Positions 1 to 10,084 of a DNA stretch of 64,000 nucleotides are shown here, one piece after another (position 1 is the first letter of the stretch; each line of letters begins with the position of its first letter). The notes beneath the pieces were generated by a model. The model was not told the origin of the DNA, did no database searches, and saw only the letters and a list, made by a program, of their open reading frames with translations. The position numbers and the translations under genes are program-made. Source of the DNA: Sneathiella sedimenti (GTDB lineage Bacteria > Pseudomonadota > Alphaproteobacteria > Sneathiellales > Sneathiellaceae); NCBI RefSeq assembly GCF_017313765.1, contig NZ_JAFLNC010000004.1:1-64000 (forward strand), written 5' to 3'.

Positions 1-1
1 C

Positions 2-679
2 GGTGGTTCAGCGCTTGCGGCGCTTGAAGGCCGGGACGACGAGATTGGCAAGGAAGCGATCCTGAAGCTGATGGCGGCGGTTGACGAATACATCCCGCAG
101 CCGGAGCGTCAGATTGACAAGCCGTTCCTGATGCCGATTGAGGACGTGTTCTCGATTTCGGGTCGTGGTACGGTTGTGACCGGACGTGTTGAAAGCGGCA
201 TTGTGAAGGTTGGTGAGGAAATCGAGATTGTCGGCATTCGCCCGACGACGAAGACGACCTGCACGGGCGTTGAGATGTTCCGCAAGCTGCTTGACCAGGG
301 TCAGGCTGGCGACAACGTGGGTGTCCTGCTGCGTGGTACGAAGCGTGAAGATGTTGAGCGCGGCCAGGTTCTGGCGCATCCGGGCTCGATCACGCCGCAT
401 ACGAAGTTCAAGGCTGAGGCCTACATCCTGACGAAGGAAGAGGGCGGTCGTCATACACCGTTCTTCACGAACTATCGTCCGCAGTTCTATTTCCGGACGA
501 CGGACGTGACGGGTGTTGTGTCGCTTCCTGAAGGCACGGAAATGGTGATGCCGGGTGATAACGTGACGATGGATGTCGAGTTGATCGCACCGATCGCCAT
601 GGATGAAGGCCTGCGCTTCGCAATTCGCGAAGGTGGCCGTACCGTCGGCGCCGGCGTCGTCGCATCCGTAACCGAATAA
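2..679 (+). CDS. tuf: Elongation factor Tu, C-terminal part (cut by window start)
   Basis: EF-Tu carries aminoacyl-tRNA to the ribosome as a GTP complex. The reading frame is open from base 2, and the 225 visible residues are the end of the G domain plus the two beta-barrel domains. Recognisable stretches are [19 protein letters not shown] at the start of domain 2 and [20 protein letters not shown] in domain 3. The family is about 396 residues, so roughly the first 170, with the GTP-binding motifs, lie outside the window. The first in-frame ATG at 71 is internal and is not the gene start. The gene is followed by a UUCG-loop hairpin and then rpsJ, the usual alphaproteobacterial order. Confidence 0.97.
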   Translation, partial: GGSALAALEGRDDEIGKEAILKLMAAVDEYIPQPERQIDKPFLMPIEDVFSISGRGTVVTGRVESGIVKVGEEIEIVGIRPTTKTTCTGVEMFRKLLDQGQAGDNVGVLLRGTKREDVERGQVLAHPGSITPHTKFKAEAYILTKEEGGRHTPFFTNYRPQFYFRTTDVTGVVSLPEGTEMVMPGDNVTMDVELIAPIAMDEGLRFAIREGGRTVGAGVVASVTE

Positions 680-688
680 ATTAATTCT

Positions 689-720
689 GGCAGCCCTTCG
701 GGGCTGCCTTGTTTCTCTTC
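689..720 (+). terminator. UUCG-loop hairpin between tuf and rpsJ
   Basis: An 8-bp perfect stem (GGCAGCCC / GGGCTGCC) closes a TTCG tetraloop at 689-708. It is followed by an interrupted T-rich stretch (TTGTTTCTCTTC). It looks like an intrinsic terminator or mRNA-stabilising hairpin for tuf. Only about 28 bases separate it from the rpsJ start, so some read-through is probably required. Confidence 0.7.
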
Positions 721-736
721 TGGAGTGACCAGAGTA

Positions 737-1051
737 ATGGAAAACCAAAATATCCGCATCCGCCTGAAAGCGTATGATCATCGTGTTCTTGATGCTTCAA
801 CAGGTGAAATTGTAAATACGGCCAAGCGCACTGGTGCTCAGGTTCGTGGACCTATTCCGCTGCCGACGCATATTGACAAATATACGGTCCTGCGCGGCCC
901 GCATATTGACAAGAAGTCGCGGGAGCAGTTCGAAATCCGGACCCACAAGCGGCTTCTGGACATCGTTGAGCCGACGCCACAGACGGTGGACGCTCTCATG
1001 AAACTGGACCTCGCAGCTGGTGTCGATGTGTCCATCAAGTTATTGGGGTGA
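737..1051 (+). CDS. rpsJ: 30S ribosomal protein S10
   Basis: S10 is a 30S head protein and, in other bacteria, the NusE antitermination factor. The 104-residue product starting [19 protein letters not shown] matches the family length. An in-frame GTG at 725 would add four residues, but ATG 737 gives the standard N terminus and has GGAG at 722-725 as ribosome-binding site. It is the first gene of the S10 operon and ends 5 bases before rplC. Confidence 0.97.
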   Translation: MENQNIRIRLKAYDHRVLDASTGEIVNTAKRTGAQVRGPIPLPTHIDKYTVLRGPHIDKKSREQFEIRTHKRLLDIVEPTPQTVDALMKLDLAAGVDVSIKLLG

Positions 1052-1056
1052 TCGAA

Positions 1057-1821
1057 ATGCGTAGTGGATTGATCGCAAAAAAACTGGGGATGACCCGGGT
1101 GTTCGCGGAAGATGGTACCCATATTCCGGTAACCGTTCTCGCCGTTGACAACTGTCAGGTTGTTGCTCACCGGACAACTGAAACGCATGGTTATAACGCG
1201 ATGCAGCTCGGTGTTGGCAAGGCGAAGGTCAAAAACGTCAACAAGGCGTTGCGCGGCCATTTTGCCAAAGCCGAAGTTGAGCCGAAAATGAAACTGGCTG
1301 AATTTCGTGTCGGTGACGACGGATTTGTCGATGTCGGTGCAGAATTGACGGCAGATCACTTCGTGTCCGACCAGTTTGTCGATGTTGTCGGCACCAGTAT
1401 CGGTAAAGGTTTTGCCGGTGCGATGAAGCGGCATAACTTTGGTGGTATGCGGGCGTCTCATGGTGTGTCTGTTTCGCATCGTGCACATGGTTCAACTGGC
1501 CAGTGTCAGGATCCGGGCAAAGTCTTCAAAGGAAAGAAGATGGCCGGTCACATGGGTGCAGCACGGGTAACGACGCAGAATTTGAAAGTGGTCTCTACAG
1601 ATAAGGATCGCGGCCTGGTTCTCCTGAAAGGAGCCGTTCCTGGTTCCAAGGGATCCTGGGTTTATATTGCCGACGCAGTGAAAAAGCCGCGTCATGGCGA
1701 TGCTCCCTATCCGGCCGCATTCGTAGCTAAAGGCGGAGCGTCGGAGTCGGTTGAAGAAACCGCCCCGGCAGATACACCTGTCGAAGAAACCTCCGCTGCC
1801 GATACGGCAACGGAAGAGTAA
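1057..1821 (+). CDS. rplC: 50S ribosomal protein L3
   Basis: L3 is an early assembly protein of the 50S subunit that reaches toward the peptidyl-transferase centre. ATG 1057 gives the canonical [16 protein letters not shown] start; the in-frame GTG at 1048 lies in the ribosome-binding region (GGGGTG) and was rejected. The protein is 254 residues. Its last 29 residues (226-254) form an acidic, Ala/Thr/Glu-rich tail beyond the conserved fold. It belongs to the S10 operon, between rpsJ and rplD. Confidence 0.96.
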   Translation: MRSGLIAKKLGMTRVFAEDGTHIPVTVLAVDNCQVVAHRTTETHGYNAMQLGVGKAKVKNVNKALRGHFAKAEVEPKMKLAEFRVGDDGFVDVGAELTADHFVSDQFVDVVGTSIGKGFAGAMKRHNFGGMRASHGVSVSHRAHGSTGQCQDPGKVFKGKKMAGHMGAARVTTQNLKVVSTDKDRGLVLLKGAVPGSKGSWVYIADAVKKPRHGDAPYPAAFVAKGGASESVEETAPADTPVEETSAADTATEE

Positions 1822-1833
1822 AGGACGGCTGAG

Positions 1834-2454
1834 ATGAAGGTAAATGTAATTAACCTCGAGAATAAAAAAGCCGGCGATATTGAGCTGGCGGAAGAGGTCT
1901 TTGGCTTGGCTCCGCGTGCCGATCTGCTGCAGCGCATGGTGCGCTACCAGTTGGCAGGTCGTCGGGCTGGCACCCACAAGATCAAGGGTGTCGCGGAAGT
2001 TTCCGGTACCGGTCAGAAGCCGTTCAAGCAAAAAGGCACGGGTCGTGCCCGTCAGGGTCAGAAACGTGCTCCGCATCAGCGCGGCGGTGGTGTGGCCCAT
2101 GGGCCGGTTGTTCGCAGTCACGCGCATGACCTGCCGAAGAAGGTTCGCAAGCTTGCGCTTAAAACAGCGCTTTCCACAAAGCACGCTGAAGGCAAGCTGA
2201 TCATTGTGGATGAGCTGAAAGCCAAGGACATCAAGACCAAAGAAATGGCCGGAAAGTTCAAGGCGCTCGGTTGGGATTCGACCCTGATCGTAGATGGTTC
2301 GGAAATGGAAAAGAATTTTGCGCTTTCCACCCGCAACCTGCCAAGAGTGGACTTGCTGACGTCAAACGGCGCCAATGTCTATGACATTCTTCGCCGCGAC
2401 ACACTCGTGCTGACGAAAAGCGCAGTAGAAAGCCTGGAGGCTCGACTGAAATGA
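1834..2454 (+). CDS. rplD: 50S ribosomal protein L4
   Basis: L4 lines the polypeptide exit tunnel through an extended loop. The 206-residue protein has the conserved basic loop with KGTGRARQG and GGGVAHGP around residues 65-90. In gammaproteobacteria L4 represses its own operon through the S10 leader; no such leader is visible here, since rpsJ follows tuf closely. The stop overlaps the rplW start (ATGA, 2451-2454), suggesting translational coupling. Confidence 0.97.
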   Translation: MKVNVINLENKKAGDIELAEEVFGLAPRADLLQRMVRYQLAGRRAGTHKIKGVAEVSGTGQKPFKQKGTGRARQGQKRAPHQRGGGVAHGPVVRSHAHDLPKKVRKLALKTALSTKHAEGKLIIVDELKAKDIKTKEMAGKFKALGWDSTLIVDGSEMEKNFALSTRNLPRVDLLTSNGANVYDILRRDTLVLTKSAVESLEARLK

Positions 2455-2744
2455 ACCAGGAAAATCTATACGACATCCTGCTGGGCCCGGTTGTGACTGA
2501 GAAGTCGACGATGGGATCAGAGTTTAATCAGGTGACATTCCGTGTCGCACTGGATGCGACGAAACCTCAGATCAAGCAAGCAGTTGAAAAACTGTTTGAT
2601 GTCAAGGTCACGAACGTAAACACCAACCGCGTCAAAGGTAAGGTTAAGCGTTTCCGGGGCCATGTTGGCAAACGGTCTGATTACAAGAAGGCAGTGGTGA
2701 CCCTTGCCGAGGGTCAGGCCATCGATGTGACGGCGGGGATTTAA
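2451..2744 (+). CDS. rplW: 50S ribosomal protein L23
   Basis: L23 sits at the exit of the peptide tunnel, where signal recognition particle and trigger factor dock. The 97-residue product has the usual N-terminal GPVVTEKST motif and the [12 protein letters not shown] stretch of the extended loop. It overlaps rplD by four bases and is followed three bases later by rplB. Confidence 0.97.
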   Translation: MNQENLYDILLGPVVTEKSTMGSEFNQVTFRVALDATKPQIKQAVEKLFDVKVTNVNTNRVKGKVKRFRGHVGKRSDYKKAVVTLAEGQAIDVTAGI

Positions 2745-2747
2745 ACT

Positions 2748-3584
2748 ATGGCGTTGAAGAATTATAAACCGACTACTCCTGCGCAGCGTGGATTGATCCT
2801 TGTTGATCGGTCTGACCTGCATAAGGGAAAGCCGGTCAAGACCCTGACAGAAGGGTTGTCTGGAAAAGGCGGTCGCAATAATTATGGGCGGATCACGGCA
2901 CGTCGTCGTGGTGGCGGGCACAAGCGGACCTACCGTATCGTAGACTTCAAGCGGAACAAGTTTGACGTCCCGGCAACGGTGGAACGGCTTGAGTATGACC
3001 CGAACCGGTCTGCCTTTATCGCATTGATCCGTTATGAAGATGGCGAGCAAGCCTACATCCTTGCGCCGCAGCGGATCTCCGCCGGTGATAAGGTGATTTC
3101 AGGCAAGAATGTCGATATCAAGCCGGGCAACGCGATGCCCATGAAGAACATGCCGGTCGGTACCATCATCCATAACGTGGAGATGAAGCCGGGCAAGGGT
3201 GGCCAGATGGCACGTGCCGCAGGTACCTATGTTCAGCTGATCGGCAAGGATGCAGGTTATGCCCAGCTTCGCCTGGCGTCTGGTGAACAGCGGATTGTCC
3301 CCGGCGAATGCATGGCAACGGTCGGTGCGGTATCCAACCCGGATCAGAAGAACATCAAATTGGCGAAGGCGGGACGGTCCCGTTGGCTCGGCAAGCGTCC
3401 GTCGGTTCGCGGCGTCGCGATGAACCCGGTGGATCATCCACATGGTGGTGGTGAAGGCCGGACTTCCGGTGGTCGCCATCCGGTATCTCCTTGGGGTGTA
3501 CCGACAAAGGGTAAACGGACTCGTTCAAACAAGTCCACGGATAAAATGATTATGCGGCGCCGTCCGCTCAAGCGGAAGAAGTAG
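2748..3584 (+). CDS. rplB: 50S ribosomal protein L2
   Basis: L2 supports association of the subunits and the peptidyl-transferase centre. The 278-residue length is typical. The N terminus [15 protein letters not shown] is standard, and the C-terminal loop [11 protein letters not shown], around residues 224-234, holds the conserved histidine region near the active centre. The C terminus is very basic. Confidence 0.98.
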   Translation: MALKNYKPTTPAQRGLILVDRSDLHKGKPVKTLTEGLSGKGGRNNYGRITARRRGGGHKRTYRIVDFKRNKFDVPATVERLEYDPNRSAFIALIRYEDGEQAYILAPQRISAGDKVISGKNVDIKPGNAMPMKNMPVGTIIHNVEMKPGKGGQMARAAGTYVQLIGKDAGYAQLRLASGEQRIVPGECMATVGAVSNPDQKNIKLAKAGRSRWLGKRPSVRGVAMNPVDHPHGGGEGRTSGGRHPVSPWGVPTKGKRTRSNKSTDKMIMRRRPLKRKK

Positions 3585-3593
3585 GAGCGCAAC

Positions 3594-3872
3594 ATGGCAC
3601 GTTCTGTATGGAAAGGTCCTTTTGTCGACGGCTATCTGCTGAAGAAAGCGGAAGCTGCGCGCGAGGGCGGCAGAAAACAAGTAATCAAGACCTGGTCTCG
3701 CCGGTCAACCATTCTCCCGCAGTTTGTGGGGCTAACCTTTGGCGTATACAACGGCCAGAAGTTTGTTCCGGTGTTGGTGGATGAGGACATGGTGGGTCAC
3801 AAGTTTGGGGAATTCTCTCCCTCACGGACATATTACGGCCACGCGGCTGATAAAAAGGCTCGGAGAAACTAA
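3594..3872 (+). CDS. rpsS: 30S ribosomal protein S19
   Basis: S19 is a 30S head protein that contacts the A-site finger. The 92-residue product begins [18 protein letters not shown] and contains the family signature region [20 protein letters not shown] near the C terminus. AGGAGCGC upstream serves as ribosome-binding site. Confidence 0.97.
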   Translation: MARSVWKGPFVDGYLLKKAEAAREGGRKQVIKTWSRRSTILPQFVGLTFGVYNGQKFVPVLVDEDMVGHKFGEFSPSRTYYGHAADKKARRN

Positions 3873-3874
3873 TC

Positions 3875-4255
3875 ATGGGTAAACCCTCACTCAAGCGGCA
3901 ACTAAAAGACACGGAAGCGCGCGCCGTTGGCAATCGCATTCGTGTGAGCCCGCAGAAAATGAACCTGGTAGCCGGCCTCATTCGTGGCAAGTCCGCGGAA
4001 GCGGCACTGACCGAACTCAGCTTCTCCAAGCGGGGAATTGCACCGGAAGTTCGGAAAGTGTTGCAGTCCGCAATTGCTAATGCGGAAAACAACCATCAGC
4101 TGGACGTAGATCAGCTCTATGTCTCCGAAGCCTATGTCAGCAAGTCCCTGGTGATGAAGCGCATGCGGCCACGGGGGCGGGGGCGTTCCAGCCCGATCCT
4201 GAAACCTTTCAGCAATATCACGATTATTGTTCGTGAGCGCGAGGAGCAAGAGTAA
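3875..4255 (+). CDS. rplV: 50S ribosomal protein L22
   Basis: L22 lines the exit tunnel with a long beta hairpin. The protein is 126 residues, and the C-terminal hairpin [18 protein letters not shown] is clearly recognisable. Its stop codon shares one base (4255) with the rpsC start codon. Confidence 0.97.
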   Translation: MGKPSLKRQLKDTEARAVGNRIRVSPQKMNLVAGLIRGKSAEAALTELSFSKRGIAPEVRKVLQSAIANAENNHQLDVDQLYVSEAYVSKSLVMKRMRPRGRGRSSPILKPFSNITIIVREREEQE

Positions 4256-4965
4256 TGGGTCAAAAAGTAAATCCAATTGGCCTTCGGGTCGGCATTAACC
4301 GGACTTGGGATTCGCGTTGGTACGCCAAAGATGATTACGCCAAGCTGTTGCATGAAGATGTCCGCATCCGCGAATATCTTGAAAAACAGCTGGAGCAGGC
4401 GGGCATCAGCAAGATCGTGATTGAGCGTCCGGCCAAGAAGGCCCGGATCACCATTCATTCCGCGCGTCCCGGCGTTATCATTGGTAAGAAGGGTGCAGAC
4501 ATTGAAAAGCTGCGGTCTGCGATTGCCAAGATGACAAACTCCGAAGTGCATTTGAATATCGTCGAAGTCCGCAAGCCGGAAATCGATGCGAAGCTTGTCG
4601 CCGAGAATATCGGTCAGCAGCTGGCACGCCGTGTCTCTTATCGTCGGGCAATGAAGCGGGCTGTTCAGTCGGCGTTGCGTCTCGGTGCGGAAGGTATCCG
4701 GATCAACTGTGCCGGCCGGCTGGGCGGTGCAGAAATTGCCCGGACAGAATGGTATCGTGAAGGTCGGGTGCCGCTGCATACGCTTCGCGCGAACATTGAC
4801 TATGGAACCGCATCGTCTTTGACCACTTATGGGATCATCGGGATCAAGGTCTGGATCTATAAAGGCGAGATTCTTGAGCACGATCCAATGGCTCAGGACA
4901 AACTTGCAGAAAAACAACAGGCTGGTGGCCGCCCTGCGGGTCGTCCCGGCGCCCGTCGGAATTAA
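4255..4965 (+). CDS. rpsC: 30S ribosomal protein S3
   Basis: S3 lies at the mRNA entry channel and takes part in helicase activity. The 236-residue protein has a KH domain with the RNA-binding loop [15 protein letters not shown] near residues 79-93 and the S3 C-terminal domain ([19 protein letters not shown]). The last 20 or so residues are a Gly/Ala/Pro/Arg tail. It overlaps rplV by one base. Confidence 0.97.
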   Translation: MGQKVNPIGLRVGINRTWDSRWYAKDDYAKLLHEDVRIREYLEKQLEQAGISKIVIERPAKKARITIHSARPGVIIGKKGADIEKLRSAIAKMTNSEVHLNIVEVRKPEIDAKLVAENIGQQLARRVSYRRAMKRAVQSALRLGAEGIRINCAGRLGGAEIARTEWYREGRVPLHTLRANIDYGTASSLTTYGIIGIKVWIYKGEILEHDPMAQDKLAEKQQAGGRPAGRPGARRN

Positions 4966-4981
4966 GTAAAGGGGTGATGTC

Positions 4982-5401
4982 ATGCTTCAACCGAAGCGCA
5001 CAAAATTTCGTAAAGCGCATAAAGGGCGCTTGAAGGGAGTCGCAACTTCAGGTACAACGCTGAACTTCGGCGCCTATGGCCTGAAAGCTGTTGAGCCCGG
5101 ACGTATTACCGCACGGCAAATCGAGGCGACTCGACGTGCAGTAACACGCCATATCAAACGTGCTGGACGTGTCTGGATTCGTATATTCCCGGATGTGCCT
5201 GTATCCAAAAAACCAACCGAAGTTCGGATGGGTAAGGGTAAGGGCTCACCGGAATATTGGATGGTTCGTGTTCAGCCTGGAAAAATTATGTTCGAACTTG
5301 ACGGTGTCCCGCTCGAAATCGCTCGTGAAGCGTTCGAGAGGGGCTCGGCGAAATTGCCGATTAAAACCCGTTTCGTGACCCGCATAGGTGAAGGAAATTG
5401 A
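4982..5401 (+). CDS. rplP: 50S ribosomal protein L16
   Basis: L16 organises the A-site tRNA region of the 50S subunit. The 139-residue product starts [16 protein letters not shown] and has the conserved [13 protein letters not shown] segment (around residues 80-92). AGGGGTGATGTC precedes the start. Its stop overlaps the ribosome-binding region of rpmC. Confidence 0.97.
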   Translation: MLQPKRTKFRKAHKGRLKGVATSGTTLNFGAYGLKAVEPGRITARQIEATRRAVTRHIKRAGRVWIRIFPDVPVSKKPTEVRMGKGKGSPEYWMVRVQPGKIMFELDGVPLEIAREAFERGSAKLPIKTRFVTRIGEGN

Positions 5402-5403
5402 CC

Positions 5404-5595
5404 ATGAAAGCACAGGATTTACTGGGCAAAACGGCTGATGAACTAAAGGCGGAACTGCTTCAACTGAAAAAGGAGCAGTTTAATTTGCGCTTTCAGAAAG
5501 CCAGTGGCCAATTGGAGAATACGGCGCGCCAACGCCAGGTGCGGCGGGATATCGCCCGCATTAAAACGGTGATGTCAGCTAGCGCTGCGTCTTAG
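5404..5595 (+). CDS. rpmC: 50S ribosomal protein L29
   Basis: L29 is a small alpha-helical protein near the tunnel exit, next to L23. I place the start at ATG 5404 ([18 protein letters not shown]), giving 63 residues, with AAGGAAATTGACC upstream. A TTG at 5398 is in frame but would sit in the rplP stop. The motif [20 protein letters not shown] is typical. Confidence 0.95.
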   Translation: MKAQDLLGKTADELKAELLQLKKEQFNLRFQKASGQLENTARQRQVRRDIARIKTVMSASAAS

Positions 5596-5606
5596 GAGAG
5601 AAAACG

Positions 5607-5831
5607 ATGCCAAAGCGTATCCTGCAAGGAACAGTTGTCAGCGACAAGAATAACCAGACTGTCGTTGTCAAAGTCGAGCGTCAAGTGATGCATCGGCTAT
5701 ATAAGAAATACATAGGCCAGTCGAAAAAGTACCACGCCCATGACGAGAAGAATCAGTTCAAGGTAGGCGATACAGTCCGTATTCAGGAATGTGCGCCCTA
5801 TTCGAAACTGAAGCGTTGGGAAGTTCTTTAA
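5607..5831 (+). CDS. rpsQ: 30S ribosomal protein S17
   Basis: S17 is a primary 16S rRNA-binding protein of the OB-fold class. It has 74 residues and starts [34 protein letters not shown] is the ribosome-binding region. The stop codon lies inside a perfect palindrome at 5828-5842, and the following 47-base gap before rplN is one of the larger ones in the cluster. Confidence 0.97.
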   Translation: MPKRILQGTVVSDKNNQTVVVKVERQVMHRLYKKYIGQSKKYHAHDEKNQFKVGDTVRIQECAPYSKLKRWEVL

Positions 5832-5878
5832 GCGTCGCTTAAGTAAACAGTGTTGATACCAAACGAAGGTAAACGACT

Positions 5879-6247
5879 ATGATTCAAATGCAAACCAACC
5901 TGGAGGTCGCCGATAATTCCGGTGCAAGGCAGGTGCAGTGCATTAAAGTTTTGGGTGGTTCAAAACGGAAAACCGCTTCCATCGGAGACGTGATTGTTGT
6001 CTCCGTGAAAGAAGCGATTCCGCGCGGCCGCGTCAAAAAAGGTGACGTTCAGAGAGCTGTCATCGTGCGCACAAAGAAAGAAATTCGCCGCGCTGACGGA
6101 TCGGCAATTCGCTTCGATTCCAACGCCGCTGTCTTGATTAACAAGCAGGGCGAGCCCGTCGGGACCCGTATTTTCGGCCCGGTGACACGTGAACTCAGAA
6201 GCAAGAATTACATGAAAATTATCTCTCTTGCGCCGGAGGTTCTCTAA
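5879..6247 (+). CDS. rplN: 50S ribosomal protein L14
   Basis: L14 forms part of an intersubunit bridge. The 122-residue length and N terminus [20 protein letters not shown] are exactly those of the family. GAAGG precedes the start. The last base of its stop is the first base of the rplX start codon. Confidence 0.98.
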   Translation: MIQMQTNLEVADNSGARQVQCIKVLGGSKRKTASIGDVIVVSVKEAIPRGRVKKGDVQRAVIVRTKKEIRRADGSAIRFDSNAAVLINKQGEPVGTRIFGPVTRELRSKNYMKIISLAPEVL

Positions 6248-6570
6248 TGGCTGAAAAATTCGCAGTGAAAAAGGGCGACAAGGTTGTTGTCCTCACGGGC
6301 AAGGATAAGGGCCGTACTGGTGAGGTTCTGAGCGTTCTTCGCAAGGACCGTCGTGTGCTTGTTTCCGGCATCAACATGGTGAAACGCCATACGAAACCGA
6401 GCCAGGCAGACCAGGGTGGCATCGTCGAGAAAGAAGCGACGATCCATATCTCCAATATTGCCCTGCAGGATCCGAAAGACGGCAAGGCAACCCGTGTTGG
6501 CTACAAAAATCTTGATGACGGCCGGAAAGTTCGCTTCGCCAAGCGCTCCGGCGAAGTCATTGATATATAG
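6247..6570 (+). CDS. rplX: 50S ribosomal protein L24
   Basis: L24 is an assembly initiator of the 50S subunit. The 107-residue protein opens with a KOW motif ([20 protein letters not shown], about residues 7-26). It overlaps rplN by one base. Confidence 0.97.
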   Translation: MAEKFAVKKGDKVVVLTGKDKGRTGEVLSVLRKDRRVLVSGINMVKRHTKPSQADQGGIVEKEATIHISNIALQDPKDGKATRVGYKNLDDGRKVRFAKRSGEVIDI

Positions 6571-6581
6571 AGGGCAGTTCG

Positions 6582-7130
6582 ATGACGACGCCAAGACTTA
6601 AGAAATTTTACAATGAAGAGCTGCGTAAGCAGCTCCAGGAAAAATTCGCCTACGCCAACGAGATGCAGATTCCAAAACTGGAAAAGATTGTCATCAATGT
6701 TGGGTGCGGGGAAGCGGTTGCCGATTCGAAGAAAATCAAATCGGTAGAGAGTGAACTGGCTAAGATCTCCGGTCAGAAGCCAGTTGTCACGACCGCCAAG
6801 AAATCCGTCGCGACCTTCAAATTGCGTGAAGGAATGCCGATCGGAGCGAAGGTGACGCTGCGCAAGAACCAGATGTATGAGTTTCTTGACCGGCTAATCA
6901 ATATCGCGCTCCCGCGTGTTCGGGATTTCCGCGGTGTTTCTGAAAAGAGTTTTGACGGCCGGGGCAACTATGCCATGGGCCTGAAGGAACAAATGGTCTT
7001 CCCGGAAATCCATTACGATGATGTTGTGGATGTACGGGGAATGGATATCGTAATCTGTACGACAGCCAAAACCGACGCAGAAGCGCGTGAGCTTCTGAGT
7101 GGTTTCAGCATGCCGTTCAAGATTAATTGA
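6582..7130 (+). CDS. rplE: 50S ribosomal protein L5
   Basis: L5 binds 5S rRNA and contacts the P-site tRNA. The product is 182 residues. Conserved parts are [16 protein letters not shown] near residue 28, [15 protein letters not shown] around residue 80 and the C-terminal [15 protein letters not shown]. It lies between rplX and rpsN in spc-operon order. Confidence 0.97.
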   Translation: MTTPRLKKFYNEELRKQLQEKFAYANEMQIPKLEKIVINVGCGEAVADSKKIKSVESELAKISGQKPVVTTAKKSVATFKLREGMPIGAKVTLRKNQMYEFLDRLINIALPRVRDFRGVSEKSFDGRGNYAMGLKEQMVFPEIHYDDVVDVRGMDIVICTTAKTDAEARELLSGFSMPFKIN

Positions 7131-7148
7131 TCCAAGGAGTTAATTGAA

Positions 7149-7454
7149 ATGGCTAAGAAAAGTGCTGTCGAGAGAGACCTGAAGCGCCGCCGTTTGGTCG
7201 AGAAATACGAAGCCAAGCGTGCAGAGCTGAAGTCGATCAGCAAGAACGAGGAATTGCCGCAGGAAGAACGTTTCGCTGCGCGGCTTAAGCTGGCGGAACT
7301 ACCGCGGAATTCTTCCAAGACCCGTGTCCGCAATCGTTGTGAACTGACAGGTCGTCCGCGCGGTGTATACCGTAAACTGAAACTTTCCCGTATTGGCCTG
7401 CGCGACATGGCGTCCAATGGTCAAATTCCGGGCATGGTTAAATCGAGCTGGTAG
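7149..7454 (+). CDS. rpsN: 30S ribosomal protein S14
   Basis: S14 is a 30S head protein. At 101 residues this is the long, zinc-independent form: the C-terminal part [19 protein letters not shown] has only one cysteine where zinc-type S14 has two CxxC pairs. The sequence AAGGAGTTAATTGAA is a strong ribosome-binding site. Confidence 0.97.
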   Translation: MAKKSAVERDLKRRRLVEKYEAKRAELKSISKNEELPQEERFAARLKLAELPRNSSKTRVRNRCELTGRPRGVYRKLKLSRIGLRDMASNGQIPGMVKSSW

Positions 7455-7466
7455 GGAGATACAGAA

Positions 7467-7865
7467 ATGTCATTAAGTGATCCCCTCGGCGATATGCTGA
7501 CCCGTATCCGTAATGGTCAGCGGGCCATGAAAAGCTCCATCAAGAGCCCGTCGTCTAAATTGCGGCTGAGTGTGCTGGAAGCGCTGAAGCGTGAAGGTTA
7601 CATTCGCGGCTATGAAGTGGCAGAGCCGGAAAAAGGCAAGCCGGAAGTTACCATTGAACTGAAATATTATCAGGGCAAGGGCGTGATCGAGCATGTCAGC
7701 CGGGTGTCGAAGCCTGGTCGTCGGGTTTATACCGGCGTGAAGGACCTGCCGACCATCCGTAACGGACTGGGTGTAGCCATTCTTTCCACCCCTAGCGGTG
7801 TTTTGTCAGACAATGAGGCACGTGATGCCCATGTCGGTGGCGAAGTACTGTGTAAGTTGTATTAG
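7467..7865 (+). CDS. rpsH: 30S ribosomal protein S8
   Basis: S8 binds the central domain of 16S rRNA and in enteric bacteria represses the spc operon. The protein is 132 residues and starts [20 protein letters not shown]; the C-terminal [19 protein letters not shown] is the family signature. It ends 8 bases before rplF. Confidence 0.97.
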   Translation: MSLSDPLGDMLTRIRNGQRAMKSSIKSPSSKLRLSVLEALKREGYIRGYEVAEPEKGKPEVTIELKYYQGKGVIEHVSRVSKPGRRVYTGVKDLPTIRNGLGVAILSTPSGVLSDNEARDAHVGGEVLCKLY

Positions 7866-7873
7866 GAGGTATC

Positions 7874-8407
7874 ATGTCTCGAATTGGAAAACATCCGGTG
7901 ACGATTCCTTCTGGTGTGGATGTCCAGCTCTCCGGTAGTGATGTAACAGTCAAAGGCAGCAAGGGCGTGATGAGCATGACCTTTGTTGATGAAGTTGTTG
8001 TCAGCCGTGAAGATGACAAGATCTGGGTCAAGCCGCGCACAGACAATATCCGTGGCCGTCAGATGTGGGGACTGCAGCGGACGTTGCTGAACAACCTGGT
8101 AGAAGGTGTCTCTAATGGGTTCACCAAAACGCTGGAAGTTGTTGGCGTTGGTTACCGTGCCGCGGTACAGGGCAAGACATTGAAGCTGAACCTCGGTTTC
8201 AGCCATGATGTCGATTTCCCGATCCCGGACGGAATTGAGATCAAATGTCCACAGCCGACGACGATTGAGATTTCGGGCGCCGACAAGCAGCGGGTTGGCC
8301 AGGTAGCGGCCGTTATCCGTTCTTACCGGAAGCCAGAGCCCTACAAGGGCAAGGGTGTCAAATATGCGGACGAATATATCTTCCGCAAAGAAGGCAAGAA
8401 GAAGTAG
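7874..8407 (+). CDS. rplF: 50S ribosomal protein L6
   Basis: L6 sits near the factor-binding site of the 50S subunit. The 177-residue length is standard. It contains the two repeated L6 domains and the C-terminal signature [30 protein letters not shown] precedes ATG 7874. Confidence 0.98.
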   Translation: MSRIGKHPVTIPSGVDVQLSGSDVTVKGSKGVMSMTFVDEVVVSREDDKIWVKPRTDNIRGRQMWGLQRTLLNNLVEGVSNGFTKTLEVVGVGYRAAVQGKTLKLNLGFSHDVDFPIPDGIEIKCPQPTTIEISGADKQRVGQVAAVIRSYRKPEPYKGKGVKYADEYIFRKEGKKK

Positions 8408-8416
8408 GAACCGACC

Positions 8417-8779
8417 ATGGCAAACTCAAAAGAATTGTTCGACCGCCGTCGGCGGAGAAATCGGACCCAGCTTCGCAAGGTGTCTTCAGGCCGTCCGCGG
8501 CTGTCAGTGCACCGTACGCTACAGCAGATTTATGTTCAGGTTATTGACGATGCTGCAGGCAAGACTCTCGCGTCTGCCTCCAGCCTCGAAAAGGACCTGC
8601 GCAACACGCTGAAAAGCGGCGGTAACAAGGAAGCCGCTGCCGCTATCGGCAAGTTGATTGCCGAGCGGGCCATCAAGGCTGGCGTCAAGGAAGTCGCGTT
8701 CGATCGCGGCGGTTACAAATATCATGGCCGGGTCAAAGCCCTTGCCGATGCTGCCCGTGAGGGCGGCTTGTCCTTCTAG
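8417..8779 (+). CDS. rplR: 50S ribosomal protein L18
   Basis: L18 binds 5S rRNA together with L5 and L25. The 120-residue protein has a basic N terminus ([14 protein letters not shown]) and the conserved [21 protein letters not shown]-terminal segment. Confidence 0.97.
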   Translation: MANSKELFDRRRRRNRTQLRKVSSGRPRLSVHRTLQQIYVQVIDDAAGKTLASASSLEKDLRNTLKSGGNKEAAAAIGKLIAERAIKAGVKEVAFDRGGYKYHGRVKALADAAREGGLSF

Positions 8780-8790
8780 GGGAATTGACG

Positions 8791-9342
8791 ATGTTGAGAC
8801 CTGATCAAAACGAAAAAGGCGATTCAGAATTCGTCGATAAGCTGGTTTACATTAACCGTGTGGCCAAGGTTGTAAAAGGTGGCCGTCGGTTCGGCTTTGC
8901 CGCACTGGTTGTCGCCGGTGACCAGAAGGGCCGCGTTGGCTACGGTCACGGTAAGGCCCGTGAAGTACCGGAAGCCATTCGCAAGGCGACTGAAGCCGCG
9001 AAACGCAACATGGTGCGGGTGCCGCTCCGTGAAGGCCGGACGCTGCATCATGACGTACAGGGACGCTTCGGTGCGGGCCGTGTGGTTCTTCGTTCAGCAC
9101 CTGCTGGTACCGGTATTATCGCCGGTGGTCCGATGCGTGCCGTTTTCGAGACCCTGGGCGTGCAGGATGTGGTGACGAAGTCCATCGGGACATCCAACCC
9201 TTACAACATGGTCAAGGCGACGTTCGAAGCTCTGAAAGCGATGAACTCCCCTAGAATGATTGCGGCGAAACGCGGCAAGAAGGTCTCCGAGGTAGTGGGT
9301 CGCCGTGGCGCCGATGCAGGAAAGGAAAAGGTCGATGGCTAA
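8791..9342 (+). CDS. rpsE: 30S ribosomal protein S5
   Basis: S5 contributes to decoding accuracy and the mRNA entry helicase. I choose ATG 8791 ([19 protein letters not shown]), 183 residues, with AGGGGAATTGACG upstream; a TTG at 8785 is in frame but is unlikely to be used. The double-stranded RNA-binding-like domain ([18 protein letters not shown]) and the glycine-rich RAGTG-type C-terminal half are present. The 3' end overlaps rpmD by 8 bases. Confidence 0.96.
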   Translation: MLRPDQNEKGDSEFVDKLVYINRVAKVVKGGRRFGFAALVVAGDQKGRVGYGHGKAREVPEAIRKATEAAKRNMVRVPLREGRTLHHDVQGRFGAGRVVLRSAPAGTGIIAGGPMRAVFETLGVQDVVTKSIGTSNPYNMVKATFEALKAMNSPRMIAAKRGKKVSEVVGRRGADAGKEKVDG

Positions 9343-9523
9343 ATCAACGATCAAAGTCACCCAGACGGGTAGCCCGATCGGCCGCCCGAAAAACCAGCGG
9401 GCGACGTTGGTTGGATTGGGTCTGAATAAAATGCACCGCACGGTAGAGGTAGAAGACACCGACGCCGTGCGCGGTATGATCCGCAAGGTGAATCACCTGG
9501 TACAGGTTGACGAGTCCAAATAG
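9335..9523 (+). CDS. rpmD: 50S ribosomal protein L30
   Basis: L30 is a small 50S protein. ATG 9335 gives 62 residues starting [20 protein letters not shown], the standard N terminus. The longer in-frame start at 9305 would run deep into rpsE and was rejected. AGGAAAAGG upstream acts as ribosome-binding site. The start lies inside the end of rpsE, suggesting coupled translation. Confidence 0.95.
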   Translation: MAKSTIKVTQTGSPIGRPKNQRATLVGLGLNKMHRTVEVEDTDAVRGMIRKVNHLVQVDESK

Positions 9524-9556
9524 GACCCGAACCGGTCTGATTAAGGAATATTGAAC

Positions 9557-10036
9557 ATGCGTTTAAATCAACTAGCCGACAACGAAGGCAGCACCAAGAA
9601 TCGGATGCGCGTCGGTCGGGGTATCGGTTCCGGCAAGGGCAAAACTTCCGGATCCGGCCAGAAGGGTCAGAAATCACGTTCCGGCGTTGCCATCAAGGGA
9701 TTTGAAGGCGGCCAGATGTCGATCTACCGCCGGCTGCCGAAACGCGGCTTTAAAAATATCTTCAGCAAGAACTTTGCTGTCGCTAACATCGGTCGGGTAC
9801 AGACGGCAATTGACGCCGGCAAGCTGGACCCGAAACAGACGATTACGGCAGAGCTGCTGCAGCAGGCCGGTGTTGTCGGAAAAATCGGTGATGGCGTTCG
9901 TCTCCTTGCAAAGGGTGAATTGAAGGCCAAAGTTAACTTCGAGGTTGCTGGTGCGTCGAAATCCGCACTTGAAGCAGTCGAGAAGGCCGGCGGCAAAGTC
10001 ACTCTTCTGGCGGCAAAAGCGGCAACAAGCGAGTAA
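9557..10036 (+). CDS. rplO: 50S ribosomal protein L15
   Basis: L15 is a late assembly protein of the 50S subunit. The start is set at ATG 9557 ([20 protein letters not shown]), 159 residues, with AAGGAATATTGAAC upstream. The glycine-rich basic N-terminal half ([19 protein letters not shown]) is diagnostic. It precedes secY as in other spc operons. Confidence 0.97.
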   Translation: MRLNQLADNEGSTKNRMRVGRGIGSGKGKTSGSGQKGQKSRSGVAIKGFEGGQMSIYRRLPKRGFKNIFSKNFAVANIGRVQTAIDAGKLDPKQTITAELLQQAGVVGKIGDGVRLLAKGELKAKVNFEVAGASKSALEAVEKAGGKVTLLAAKAATSE

Positions 10037-10084
10037 ATACATCGGCGGGGCGGTTTGAAGCCGTACCTTCGGGAGAATTTTTAA

